A stretch of 21,935 nucleotides of DNA from contig JAXFQS010000032.1 in assembly GCA_034178815.1 (NCBI GenBank), positions 1 to 21,935 on the forward strand, given 5' to 3'. The notes under the pieces were generated by a model that saw only the letters and a list, made by a program, of their open reading frames with translations, searched no databases and was not told the DNA's origin. Position numbers and translations under genes: made by a program. Origin of the DNA: JAXFQS01 sp034178815 (lineage in GTDB: Bacteria > Verrucomicrobiota > Kiritimatiellia > RFP12 > DVOR01). How positions within the stretch are numbered: position 1 is the first letter of the stretch; each line of letters opens with the position of its first letter. Positions 8,501-15,296 of this stretch are shown here, one piece after another.

Positions 8501-8507
8501 ACCTCCT
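8501..8507 (-). promoter_or_regulatory. Consensus Shine-Dalgarno site of the ompA-like gene
   Basis: AGGAGGT on the minus strand, seven bases before the ATG at 8493. It is the strongest ribosome binding site in the window, in keeping with a highly expressed envelope protein. Confidence 0.85.
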
Positions 8508-8525
8508 GAATCAAACGTTGCTGGG

Positions 8526-8554
8526 AGTATACCACAAGATTTTGAGGTTCGCAA
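8526..8554 (-). promoter_or_regulatory. Promoter of the ompA-like gene
   Basis: Minus strand: TTGCGA (8554-8549), a 17-bp spacer, then TATACT (8531-8526) preceded by TGG, an extended -10. Transcription would begin near 8519, giving a leader of about 26 nt with the Shine-Dalgarno inside it. Confidence 0.75.
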
Positions 8555-8639
8555 GCCCTATTCTCACCCCTTGCCGGATGAAATGCCACCACTCGGAGAA
8601 AAGGCACACTTTTGCGACGGGAATCGCCCGATATCCCCC

Positions 8640-8815
8640 TTCTGGGAGCAGATTGTCTGGGGCAAAACAGTCAATTCACAGGTTGCAACCCCGTGACTCG
8701 CTTGGTAGGAACCACCGAGGGGCAAAGATTGCTTCCCCTTGGATCGAAAGGTGGGCAGGATGCGGTCATACTCCCAAGCACCATCTCTCCCGCATCGCCA
8801 AATTGATTTTTCTCT
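8640..8815. other. Divergent spacer with possible structured RNA
   Basis: The 437-bp gap between the ompA-like gene and the NYN gene holds no convincing coding frame. Within it CCACC (8712-8716) pairs with GGTGG (8750-8754) around GAGGGG/CCCCTT (8717-8722 / 8735-8740). GATGCGG (8759-8765) pairs perfectly with CCGCATC (8790-8796). TGGGAG (8643-8648) could pair with CTCCCA (8771-8776). I do not recognise a known RNA family in either direction, so this is only a candidate. Confidence 0.25.
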
Positions 8816-8835
8816 CCCGGAACCGAAGAAAAAGC

Positions 8836-8864
8836 GTGACAAGCCGATTGGATTGTGAGAGAAT
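8836..8864 (+). promoter_or_regulatory. Possible promoter of the NYN-domain gene
   Basis: GTGACA (8836-8841), a 17-bp spacer and GAGAAT (8859-8864). The -10 is a poor match to the TATACT boxes seen elsewhere in the window, so this is tentative. The leader would be about 60 nt. Confidence 0.35.
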
Positions 8865-8930
8865 CCCTCCTAGTGGTTTTCTCAGGGAAAGCCCAACACC
8901 CCAACATCTGAATACGAAAGGCAGAAGAAT

Positions 8931-9755
8931 ATGTCAGCAAAAGCGATGATCTTCATTGACGGAAGTTGGCTCTACCACAGCCGCCAAGCACTGTTCGACG
9001 CGCTCGGAGCCAACAACGGCTTCGAAATCGACTACAACCGAATCCCCGACATCATCACCCAGGCCATCGCAGAGTCGCTCGGAGAAAATGTCGACCTGAT
9101 TCGCACCAACTACTTCGGCACCATTCCCGTCAACAAGGTCGGATTCAACCCCGCCAAGCAAATGGCCTTCTACGACTTCCTCGCCATCCAATGCGGCTAC
9201 GACACCGAAATCGTCCCCATCGACTTCCGGAAGGATCCCGACGCCAAGCCCGATGACAAGTGGGTCAATGTCGCCCTCGCAGCCGCCATGATGCAGTACG
9301 CCATGATACCCGCCGCCGTCGACATCGTCGTCCTAGTGGGTGGACACTCCGACTACATTCCCCTGCTCCGGCGCGTACGGGCCGCCGGCAAGAGAGTCTT
9401 CCTGGTGGCGATGAACTCCACCAGTCCCCGGAACACGCTTACCAGCCCTGCCCTCCTGACCGAACCGGGACTGCTGGACTTTCCTCCCCTCTTCCTCGAC
9501 CAACACTCGGAGGACATCCGGCTAGTCCGCGCCGAACAAATCCGCGCCTGCAAAACCTGCGGTCGAGAGGAAAAGACCACTTGGGCCGGCCCCGAATTCT
9601 TCTGTTCCGCCTGCCGCGCCAATCACAACAAAACCATCCGAAAATGCGATATCTGCGGGGCCGAAGAAGAGACGGCTTGGGACAAGCCTGGCTTCATCTG
9701 TTCAACCTGCCGCCGCAAACAAAAAGCCATCCAAGACGCCCAAAGCGCGCAGTAA
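8931..9755 (+). CDS. NYN (PIN-like) domain protein with two C-terminal zinc ribbons
   Basis: The 274-aa protein begins with an NYN/DUF88-type fold (about 5-185): FIDGSW (Asp10) near the start, DKWVNVALAAAMM at 109-121 and VLVGGHSDYIPLLRRVRAAGKRV at 134-156. Active members are metal-dependent RNases with several conserved acids. Here the positions usually read as KGVD, xxVDM and SGDxDF are Asn113, Ala and His139, leaving Asp10 and Asp141. Two zinc ribbons follow, each CxxC-14-CxxC: Cys207/210/225/228 and Cys239/242/257/260, alike enough (TTWAGPEFFC versus TAWDKPGFIC) to be a tandem duplication. It may bind nucleic acid rather than cut it. It is divergent from the ompA-like gene, monocistronic, and followed by a terminator. 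Only a weak ribosome site precedes the ATG. Confidence 0.85.
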   Translation: MSAKAMIFIDGSWLYHSRQALFDALGANNGFEIDYNRIPDIITQAIAESLGENVDLIRTNYFGTIPVNKVGFNPAKQMAFYDFLAIQCGYDTEIVPIDFRKDPDAKPDDKWVNVALAAAMMQYAMIPAAVDIVVLVGGHSDYIPLLRRVRAAGKRVFLVAMNSTSPRNTLTSPALLTEPGLLDFPPLFLDQHSEDIRLVRAEQIRACKTCGREEKTTWAGPEFFCSACRANHNKTIRKCDICGAEEETAWDKPGFICSTCRRKQKAIQDAQSAQ

Positions 9756-9783
9756 AAGGAACGCTTCCGCAGCACGCAACCAG

Positions 9784-9818
9784 CCCTGCAAGCCGATCCC
9801 TTGCGGGGCATTCTTTTT
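9784..9818 (+). terminator. Rho-independent terminator after the NYN gene
   Basis: CCCTGCAAG (9784-9792) pairs with CTTGCGGGG (9800-9808) with one G-U pair and a 7-nt loop, followed by CATTCTTTTT. It lies 29 bp after the stop. Confidence 0.85.
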
Positions 9819-9841
9819 GCCTGATTCCGCGATAGCCAACT

Positions 9842-11044
9842 ATGGAGCCGGTTGTAATCATAGGCGCCGGAGCGTCTGGACTGATGGCGGCGGCTCATTT
9901 GCAGGGATTGCCGGTCATCCTGCTGGAGCGTCTCTCGCGTCCAGGGCTAAAACTGCTTGCCACGGGCGGGGGACGCTGCAACTTGACGCATAGAGCCACG
10001 ACGGCCGAGTTGTGCCAACAATTTGGTCGGAAAGGTGTCTTTGCCCGGCAGGTTTTTGATGCCTTCCCACCGGCCGCAATCGAGCGTTTCTTCGCTGAAC
10101 GCGGGTGCCCAACTGCCGCAGACGCCGATGGTAATGTTTTCCCAGCGAGCAGCCGCTCACGGGATGTCCTCCAGGTGCTTCTGCAAGCCACCCGGCACGG
10201 CGAGATTCGTTGCAATACCTGCGTTCAGAACATTCAAGACTCTGCCGTCTCCACCAGCAAGGGATTGATTCAGGCCTCGGCAATTCTCATCTGCGGCGGG
10301 GGAAAATCGAGCCCGGCGTTGGGGTCTGATGGTTCGTGTCTGCGTATTCTTGAGCAACATGGCATTCCGATTGTTTCCTTGCATCCGGCACTGTGCGGAC
10401 TGGTCTTGAATGGGAACTTCTGCAGCGAACTCAGCGGGCTCTCGCTTCCCGCCGCATCGCTTTCCCTCTACCGCCAATCGACTCGCCCTGTAGCCACCAG
10501 TCATGGGGCACTCTTGCTCACCCACAAAGGTATCAGCGGCCCTGCGGCGTTGGCCCTTTCTAGGGAGGTGCGGCCCGGCGACACACTCGCCATCAACTGG
10601 CAGGGTCGGGGCGCATCCGAGTGGGAAAGGCGGCTTCTGGTGTGGCGCAATCTGAAAGGCCAAGGGCTCGTAAAGAATCGGCTTGCCGAGTACCTGCCTG
10701 CCCGACTAATCCAGTGTTTGTTGAAATGGGTCAACATTCCTTCCGATCGTCAAATAGCCCGTCTTGGAAAGAATGAGGCCGCGGCTTTGGTTCGCATTTT
10801 GTCCGCCGCGCCATTCACAATCTGCTCCACGGAAGGTTGGGCGAACGCAATGGTGACGGCGGGAGGCGTCTCCCTCAAAGCGTTGAATCCTCGGACGCTC
10901 AAACTGAACCAGTTGGTGAACTGCTACTGCGCGGGAGAGATGCTAGACCTCGACGCGCCTTGCGGTGGGTACAATCTAACTTGGGCATTCGCTTCTGGCT
11001 ATGTTGCGGCACGCGCCATACGCGCCGCCCTCTGTGACAGGTAG
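9842..11044 (+). CDS. FAD-dependent oxidoreductase, HI0933/YhiN/BaiN family
   Basis: The 400-aa flavoprotein has the FAD dinucleotide-binding motif GAGASGL at residues 8-14, then ERLSRPGLKLLATGGGRCNL (about 28-47), the hallmark of the HI0933 family (also annotated as aminoacetone-oxidase-like or BaiN). DGNVFPASSRS, LTHKGISGPAALALSR and a second FAD segment at the end (CGGYNLTWAFASGYVAAR) are all in their usual places, and the length is normal. The physiological substrate of most members is unknown; bile-acid dehydrogenation is known only for a few gut species. The ATG at 9842 is 24 bp after the terminator and lacks a Shine-Dalgarno. No clear promoter was found, although the position implies its own transcript. 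Confidence 0.9.
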   Translation: MEPVVIIGAGASGLMAAAHLQGLPVILLERLSRPGLKLLATGGGRCNLTHRATTAELCQQFGRKGVFARQVFDAFPPAAIERFFAERGCPTAADADGNVFPASSRSRDVLQVLLQATRHGEIRCNTCVQNIQDSAVSTSKGLIQASAILICGGGKSSPALGSDGSCLRILEQHGIPIVSLHPALCGLVLNGNFCSELSGLSLPAASLSLYRQSTRPVATSHGALLLTHKGISGPAALALSREVRPGDTLAINWQGRGASEWERRLLVWRNLKGQGLVKNRLAEYLPARLIQCLLKWVNIPSDRQIARLGKNEAAALVRILSAAPFTICSTEGWANAMVTAGGVSLKALNPRTLKLNQLVNCYCAGEMLDLDAPCGGYNLTWAFASGYVAARAIRAALCDR

Positions 11045-11064
11045 CAAGATTTAACACCCCCTCT

Positions 11065-11124
11065 TTGGCATCCATCTTCCCCATTGATGCCAGCGGTTGA
11101 AGTTGGCATCTTAGCATCTTCCCC
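11065..11124. repeat. Short imperfect direct repeat with internal hairpin
   Basis: TTGGCATC-C-ATCTTCCCC (11065-11082) is repeated as TTGGCATC-TTAGC-ATCTTCCCC (11103-11124). Between them GATGCCA (11086-11092) can pair with either copy of TGGCATC, giving a 7-bp stem both ways. There is no T-run, so it is a poor terminator for the flavoprotein gene. Confidence 0.5.
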
Positions 11125-11302
11125 TTCCATTCCATCGCGCAAACTGGCTGTTTGGGGTCAGATTCTCGCTGCCCTTCGGCTGGGCGGCTTTTGCCTTGGC
11201 GAGACCCTGTTTTTCAACCGCTTTCCAGAACCAATTCTCGACTGCTTCCTGGCTCGGAAGTTTGGTGTTGGCTTCTGATTCGGAATCCTCTATACTAGGT
11301 TT
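11111..11302 (-). pseudogene. Possible coding remnant, 63 codons without a start
   Basis: An open frame bounded by TAG (11303-11305) and TAA (11111-11113) encodes a hydrophilic, protein-like sequence containing SQEAVENWFWKAVEKQG and NLTPNSQFARWNG. It has no ATG, GTG or TTG start. It lies just downstream of the 113-aa gene but in another frame, so it could be the detached end of a frameshifted, longer gene. I recognise no family. Confidence 0.3.
11268..11296 (+). promoter_or_regulatory. Orphan forward promoter
   Basis: TTGGCT (11268-11273), a 17-bp spacer and TATACT (11291-11296). Transcription would start near 11303. No convincing forward gene follows; the transcript would have a GCGGAA-AAGA-TTCCGC hairpin (11313-11328) and run antisense to the 113-aa gene. 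Confidence 0.4.
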
Positions 11303-11337
11303 CTATTCGCTAGCGGAAAAGATTCCGCAATCAGTAC

Positions 11338-11679
11338 CTAGCGGAGGGCCGCGGTGTGCGGATAAACCGCAACCCTTTTCCCGTCGATTTTCTTTAGGAA
11401 GTCGGCGGGGAAAAAGGTCGGAACAATATCAAATGTGTTTACGGCCTCGCCGAATCGGTCGGCAAGCAGCACAACGATATGCTTCGGGTCGATAACCTGG
11501 CAGCAGGCGATGCGTCCAGGAAAGTTCCGGTGGTTGGCTTCCCGGATTGGCGAGTTCACCGCCGCCACGGCATACTGGAGGCTGGAATAGCGGCCGGCCC
11601 TGTCTTTTTCCGAATGCTCGCCAAGATGACGCTTCAGCTGCTCCCCGAAGGTGAAGACAAGCCCGCTTGAATCCGTCAC
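11338..11679 (-). CDS. Hypothetical protein, 113 aa, GTG start
   Basis: I do not recognise this protein. It is soluble, with no signal peptide or membrane segment, and contains QLKRHLGEHSEKDRAGRY, NSPIREANHRNFPGRIACC and HIVVLLADRFGEAVNTFDIV. The third codon positions are mostly G or C, as in genuine genes of the window, which favours this strand over the overlapping forward frames. The GTG at 11679 follows an in-frame TAA directly, so no longer version exists without a frameshift, and no ribosome site is evident. The alternation of hydrophobic segments near residues 65-90 suggests a beta-strand-rich fold. It may be intact, or the remainder of a larger gene whose end is the 63-codon frame at 11111-11302. 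Confidence 0.45.
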   Translation of the reverse strand: MTDSSGLVFTFGEQLKRHLGEHSEKDRAGRYSSLQYAVAAVNSPIREANHRNFPGRIACCQVIDPKHIVVLLADRFGEAVNTFDIVPTFFPADFLKKIDGKRVAVYPHTAALR

Positions 11680-11799
11680 TTAAAAGCCCGTTTCAATGGC
11701 TTCACGAGCCTCTTGAAATCACGCGTTCAAGTCTCCCAGCCTGACGCGACAAACGATGAAGGGTGATAGGAAAATAGGGCAACAGCGCAAGTAAAGCGG

Positions 11800-12567
11800 C
11801 TAAACGCGCTCCTCCCCTCCGCGAAAGAGGACATTCAACTCATGTAGCGGGGCTAAGAGACGCCCGAGCGGCAGTTCCCGAGTCAGGCGGGCAAGCGCAT
11901 TGACATCTTTCGGGAAACACTTGCCGCCATAGCCGAAACGCCCATCCGGCCCCGGCACCTGCGTGTGCGTATCGTTGATATAGCCCGACAGCAAAACTCC
12001 CTCGTGGACACGCGAGTAGTCTGCACCAGAACGCCGGCACCAGTCGTAGATTGCATTGAAATATGTGACCTTGAGCGCGCCGAAAACATTATGGGCATAC
12101 TTGGCGATTTCCGCCTCGGCCGAGGTCATCACAAAATGCTTCTTGCCAGGGAAAAGTTGCTCAAGCAAGGCCGGCTCCGCGGTAAAGACCATCGGCTGAG
12201 AACAAAAGTCGGCGTATGCTGTTCGCTCGGTCAGAAACTCCGGCATAAAGTTCACCTGCCTGCCCGTCTCCTGAGAAAGGCGCGCGCTAGTACCTGGCAG
12301 AATCGTTGTACGGACAAAAATCGGCACATCAGGAAGATTGGCGATAATCTGCCGCAAGAGCGTAAGGTCTTGGCTTCCGTCGTCCTCGGTCGGAAGATGA
12401 ATCTGAACAAACGCCACATCGATGGCTGAAAGGTCGTCATTCATTCCCTTGGGCGGGTCGCTGACAAACACCTCGCATCCCTCAGAATTGTACTCCTCTA
12501 GCCAACGCTTGAGCGCACCGCCGATAAAACCGCAGCCAACTATGCCGACCTTGATCTTCTTATTCAT
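11800..12567 (-). CDS. Short UDP-glucose/GDP-mannose dehydrogenase-like protein lacking the C-terminal domain
   Basis: The 255-aa protein has the NAD-binding N-terminal domain (VGIVGCGFIGGAL, residues 7-19) and the central dimerisation domain of nucleotide-sugar dehydrogenases: VRTTILPGTS (85-94), FMPEFLTERTAYADF (107-121), KYAHNVFGALKVTYFN (156-171) and GYGGKCFPKDVNAL (212-225) with catalytic Cys217, Lys220 and Asp221. Full-length enzymes have about 390-450 residues and a third, UDP-sugar-binding domain; here translation ends 30 residues after the catalytic Cys, and no further coding sequence follows. It may oxidise a sugar nucleotide in a minimal form, or act as a scaffold or NAD-binding protein. 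A strong promoter precedes it. AGGAG abuts the ATG with no spacer, which is unusual. Confidence 0.85.
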   Translation of the reverse strand: MNKKIKVGIVGCGFIGGALKRWLEEYNSEGCEVFVSDPPKGMNDDLSAIDVAFVQIHLPTEDDGSQDLTLLRQIIANLPDVPIFVRTTILPGTSARLSQETGRQVNFMPEFLTERTAYADFCSQPMVFTAEPALLEQLFPGKKHFVMTSAEAEIAKYAHNVFGALKVTYFNAIYDWCRRSGADYSRVHEGVLLSGYINDTHTQVPGPDGRFGYGGKCFPKDVNALARLTRELPLGRLLAPLHELNVLFRGGEERV

Positions 12568-12615
12568 CTCCTAAACCATACCAATACAACCAACTTATGC
12601 GCACAGTACTTTCGT

Positions 12616-12644
12616 AGCATACCATCTTGTACCTTATATGTCAA
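12616..12644 (-). promoter_or_regulatory. Promoter of the short dehydrogenase gene
   Basis: Minus strand: TTGACA (12644-12639), a 17-bp spacer and TATGCT (12621-12616) preceded by TGG, an extended -10. The -35 is a perfect consensus. The leader would be about 42 nt. Confidence 0.8.
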
Positions 12645-12899
12645 TTCAAACAGAAGGGAGAGCCAAGAGTTTAACGGGGCTGGCGAGAATCATTTCGAGT
12701 GAGCGCGGGATTCGCTCGGCTTCCATCCGTCGCCATCATCCAAGCATTTCACTATGAACCTCACGCTCGGTACAACTCCTCGCCAGCGAGAATTGCCGCG
12801 CCAACTGAGAAAGGAAACTGCCCCCTAGTATTGTAAGTTGTATCCGGACAACGGCCTGTTCCCCTTTTTAGTCCATCGCCATACCCTGCGAGTGTGGAC
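12645..12899. other. Non-coding part of the divergent dehydrogenase/nadB spacer
   Basis: The 372-bp spacer between the two start codons carries a promoter at each end. In the middle GCTGGCGAG (12679-12687) and CTCGCCAGC (12779-12787) are perfect 9-bp inverted arms about 90 bp apart, with a small GAGCG/CGCTC hairpin in between. I find no gene or known RNA here. Confidence 0.3.
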
Positions 12900-12928
12900 T
12901 TGAGGTATGCCGAGGGATCTGCTATACT
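12900..12928 (+). promoter_or_regulatory. nadB promoter with very short leader
   Basis: TTGAGG (12900-12905), a 17-bp spacer and TATACT (12923-12928) preceded by TGC, an extended -10. The nadB ATG is only 11 bp beyond the -10, so the leader is about 5 nt or less. This placement also excludes the upstream in-frame ATG at 12907, which lies in the promoter spacer. Confidence 0.75.
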
Positions 12929-12939
12929 CTCATCCCAGT

Positions 12940-14508
12940 ATGAATACGGTATCGCAGGACATCCTCATAGCCGGTAGCGGCATTGCTGGGCTTTCCTTGG
13001 CACTTAGGCTAGCCAATGCAGGCCACAAGGTCTTCATTGCCACGAAGAAGGGCAGTGCGGACGCCAACACCAACTTTGCCCAAGGCGGCATCTCGTGTGT
13101 GACCGCGCCCGGAGACGATTTCCAGCAGCATCTGGAGGATACGCTGATTGCCGGCGCAGGTCTTTGCGATAAACAGGTTGCCCTAGAGATTATCGAACGG
13201 GGACCTGAAGAAATACGCCAGTTGCTGGAATATGGTGTCAACTTCCATCGTACGCCTGACGGGCAATTCGACCTAGGGCGTGAAGGAGGACACTCCCAAC
13301 GAAGAGTCCTCCATGCCGGGGACATCACTGGACACCAGGTGGAAGTAGCCCTTCTTCGCCAGGCTAAGGCAAATCCCAATGTCTCCATTATGGAACACGC
13401 GATGCTGATCGACCTCGTCCTGCGCGCGGGTCGATGCATCGGCGCTTATCTCTTCAATGATGCCACGGGTGAAATCTTCGCGGTACAAGCAAGGCATACG
13501 GTTTTGGCGACAGGGGGGTGTGGGAAAGTTTACCTCTACACCTCCAATCCGGACATTGCCACCGGCGATGGCATTGCCTTGGCCTGGCGGGCGGGGGCGC
13601 AAATCGCCGATATGGAGTTCATCCAATTCCACCCCACCTGCCTCTACCACCCGAAGGCCAAAAACTTTCTCATTTCCGAAGCCGTTCGGGGTGAAGGTGC
13701 TGTATTGACAGATGCCTCAGGAACCCCCTTTATGGAGCGCTACGACTCCCGTGGCTCATTGGCTCCCCGCGATATCGTTGCCCGCGCAATCGACTCCGAG
13801 ATGAAACGCACGGGCGCCCCTTATTGTTGCCTTGACATCCGCCAGAAGGGTAGAGATTTCCTGACTACCCGCTTTCCCAATATCTACGCCAAGTGCCTTG
13901 AGTTCGGCATCGATATGGCTACCGACCTCATTCCCGTCGTGCCTGCCGCGCACTACTGTTGCGGAGGCGTCAAGGCGACGATTGCGGGCGAAACCTCCAT
14001 TCCCGGTCTGGCGGCAATCGGCGAGACGGCTTGTACCGGTCTGCATGGTGCGAACCGCCTTGCCAGCAACTCGATGCTCGAAGCCCTTGTCTGCGCCCAC
14101 GCAACCGCCGACCGCCTACATGCCGACCATTCGACACCGCCTCCGTCAACTGCGATTGCCCCGTGGCACATTGGCAACGCGGTTCCCTCTGACGAGAAGG
14201 TGCTGGTTGCGCACAACTGGAACGAATTGCGAACCTGCATGTGGGACTATGTGGGGATTGTTCGAACCGACAAGCGTCTGGCAAGGGCTATGCGCCGTAT
14301 CGAAAACCTCCGCCACGAGATTCGGGCCTATTACTTCGACCATGTGCTTACCACGCCTATGCTGGAACTGCGCAACCTCGCCGATGTCGCCCGGCTGATT
14401 GTCTCCTTTGCCCAGCAACGCCATGAATCAAGGGGGTTGCACTACACGCTCGACTACCCTGGCAAGCTTTCCGCCCCTACACAAAATATCATACAGAGAA
14501 CCATCTGA
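12940..14508 (+). CDS. nadB: L-aspartate oxidase
   Basis: The 522-aa flavoenzyme oxidises L-aspartate to iminoaspartate, the first step of de novo NAD synthesis in the cytoplasm. FAD- and substrate-site motifs are in order: AGSGIAGLSLAL (about 11-22), NTNFAQGGIS, EGGHSQRRVLHAGDITG, QFHPTCLY, RGEGAVL, SLAPRDIVARAI, HYCCGG and TGLHGANRLASNSMLE. These supply the His and Arg residues known from E. coli NadB, and the GGHSxxR and HPTxLY forms separate it from succinate dehydrogenase. The C-terminal helical domain is complete. The ATG at 12940 is chosen because the FAD motif starts within 11 residues and the promoter lies just upstream. The stop overlaps the exonuclease start by one base (TGATG). 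nadA and nadC are not in the window. Confidence 0.95.
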   Translation: MNTVSQDILIAGSGIAGLSLALRLANAGHKVFIATKKGSADANTNFAQGGISCVTAPGDDFQQHLEDTLIAGAGLCDKQVALEIIERGPEEIRQLLEYGVNFHRTPDGQFDLGREGGHSQRRVLHAGDITGHQVEVALLRQAKANPNVSIMEHAMLIDLVLRAGRCIGAYLFNDATGEIFAVQARHTVLATGGCGKVYLYTSNPDIATGDGIALAWRAGAQIADMEFIQFHPTCLYHPKAKNFLISEAVRGEGAVLTDASGTPFMERYDSRGSLAPRDIVARAIDSEMKRTGAPYCCLDIRQKGRDFLTTRFPNIYAKCLEFGIDMATDLIPVVPAAHYCCGGVKATIAGETSIPGLAAIGETACTGLHGANRLASNSMLEALVCAHATADRLHADHSTPPPSTAIAPWHIGNAVPSDEKVLVAHNWNELRTCMWDYVGIVRTDKRLARAMRRIENLRHEIRAYYFDHVLTTPMLELRNLADVARLIVSFAQQRHESRGLHYTLDYPGKLSAPTQNIIQRTI

Positions 14509-15296
14509 TGCTGCCCTTTAAACTCGACCGCCCGCTTATTGTTTTCGACATTGAATCGACCGGAATCAGTTTCCGTAGTGACCGCATTATTGAGTTGGCC
14601 GCGCTGAAGATTGACCCCGATGGCTCCCAAACCGAACGGGTCTGGCTACTCAATCCAGGCGTTCCGATTCCTCCTGAGACGACCGCAATCCACCGCATAA
14701 CCGATGCCGATGTCGCCGCGTGCCCGACCTTCGCGGACAAGGCTATGGAGATTGGACTTTTCTTCGGCGACAACACCGACCTTGCCGGGTACAATATTCT
14801 CCGTTTTGATGTGCTCATCTTGACCGAAGAGTTCAACCGAGTTGGCATGCGGTTCCGTATGGATACGCGGCGCGTATTGGACGCGCAAAAGATTTTTCAT
14901 GCCAAAGAGCCGCGCGATCTTGCTGCCGCCTTGCGTTTCTACTGCAACCGCGAGCATCTCGGCGCCCATGGTGCCCTTGCGGACACTCTCGCGACTTGGG
15001 ATGTTATCCAAGGACAGTTCCGCAAGTACGCCGATCTTCCTCAGAATATGGACGAATTGGACAAGGCCTTCAACCCCGTAGACCCGTCAAATGTCGACCA
15101 CTCGGGGCGTTTCCGCTGGCGGAACGGGAAAGCCGTCGTCTTCTTCGGGAAGAGGAAGGGAAAGAGCCTCCAGGAACTCGCCGAGTCGGACAAGGATTTC
15201 CTCAAGTGGGTCGTCAAAAGCGACTTCCCGCCGGACACCCGCAAACTCTGCGAGGACGCCCTCAAGAATATCTTCCCAAAGCCACCTGAAGCATGA
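14508..15296 (+). CDS. DEDDh 3'-5' exonuclease (DnaQ/ExoX-like)
   Basis: The 262-aa protein has a DnaQ-type exonuclease domain (about 8-170). The acidic set is complete: Asp14 and Glu16 in FDIEST, Asp101 in YNILRFD, His154 in HGALADT, and Asp159 in the same motif. The C-terminal part (about 200-250, RFRWRNGKAVVFFGKRKGKSL to DFLKWV) resembles the extra domain found in ExoX-like exonucleases, not a polymerase epsilon tail. It probably trims 3' ends of DNA or RNA in the cytoplasm; the substrate cannot be read. It is coupled to nadB by a one-base overlap, with no obvious functional link. A CCGCC-GAA-GGCGG hairpin begins directly after its stop. Confidence 0.9.
   Translation: MLPFKLDRPLIVFDIESTGISFRSDRIIELAALKIDPDGSQTERVWLLNPGVPIPPETTAIHRITDADVAACPTFADKAMEIGLFFGDNTDLAGYNILRFDVLILTEEFNRVGMRFRMDTRRVLDAQKIFHAKEPRDLAAALRFYCNREHLGAHGALADTLATWDVIQGQFRKYADLPQNMDELDKAFNPVDPSNVDHSGRFRWRNGKAVVFFGKRKGKSLQELAESDKDFLKWVVKSDFPPDTRKLCEDALKNIFPKPPEA

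Noticed and set aside
8494..8607. Longer start of the ompA-like gene
   Set aside because: It would precede the signal peptide by 38 residues and spans the promoter; the perfect Shine-Dalgarno is at 8501-8507.
8755..8800. Loose resemblance of this segment to part of a 5S rRNA
   Set aside because: Only a few words match, and the rest of the 5S fold is absent.
8053..8949. 298-codon forward open frame opposite the ompA-like gene
   Set aside because: It is antisense to a clear OmpA protein, has no recognisable domain and runs over the ompA promoter; a compositional shadow.
12907..12939. Upstream ATG for nadB
   Set aside because: It lies between the -35 and -10 boxes, and the extra 11 residues are not part of the FAD-binding fold.
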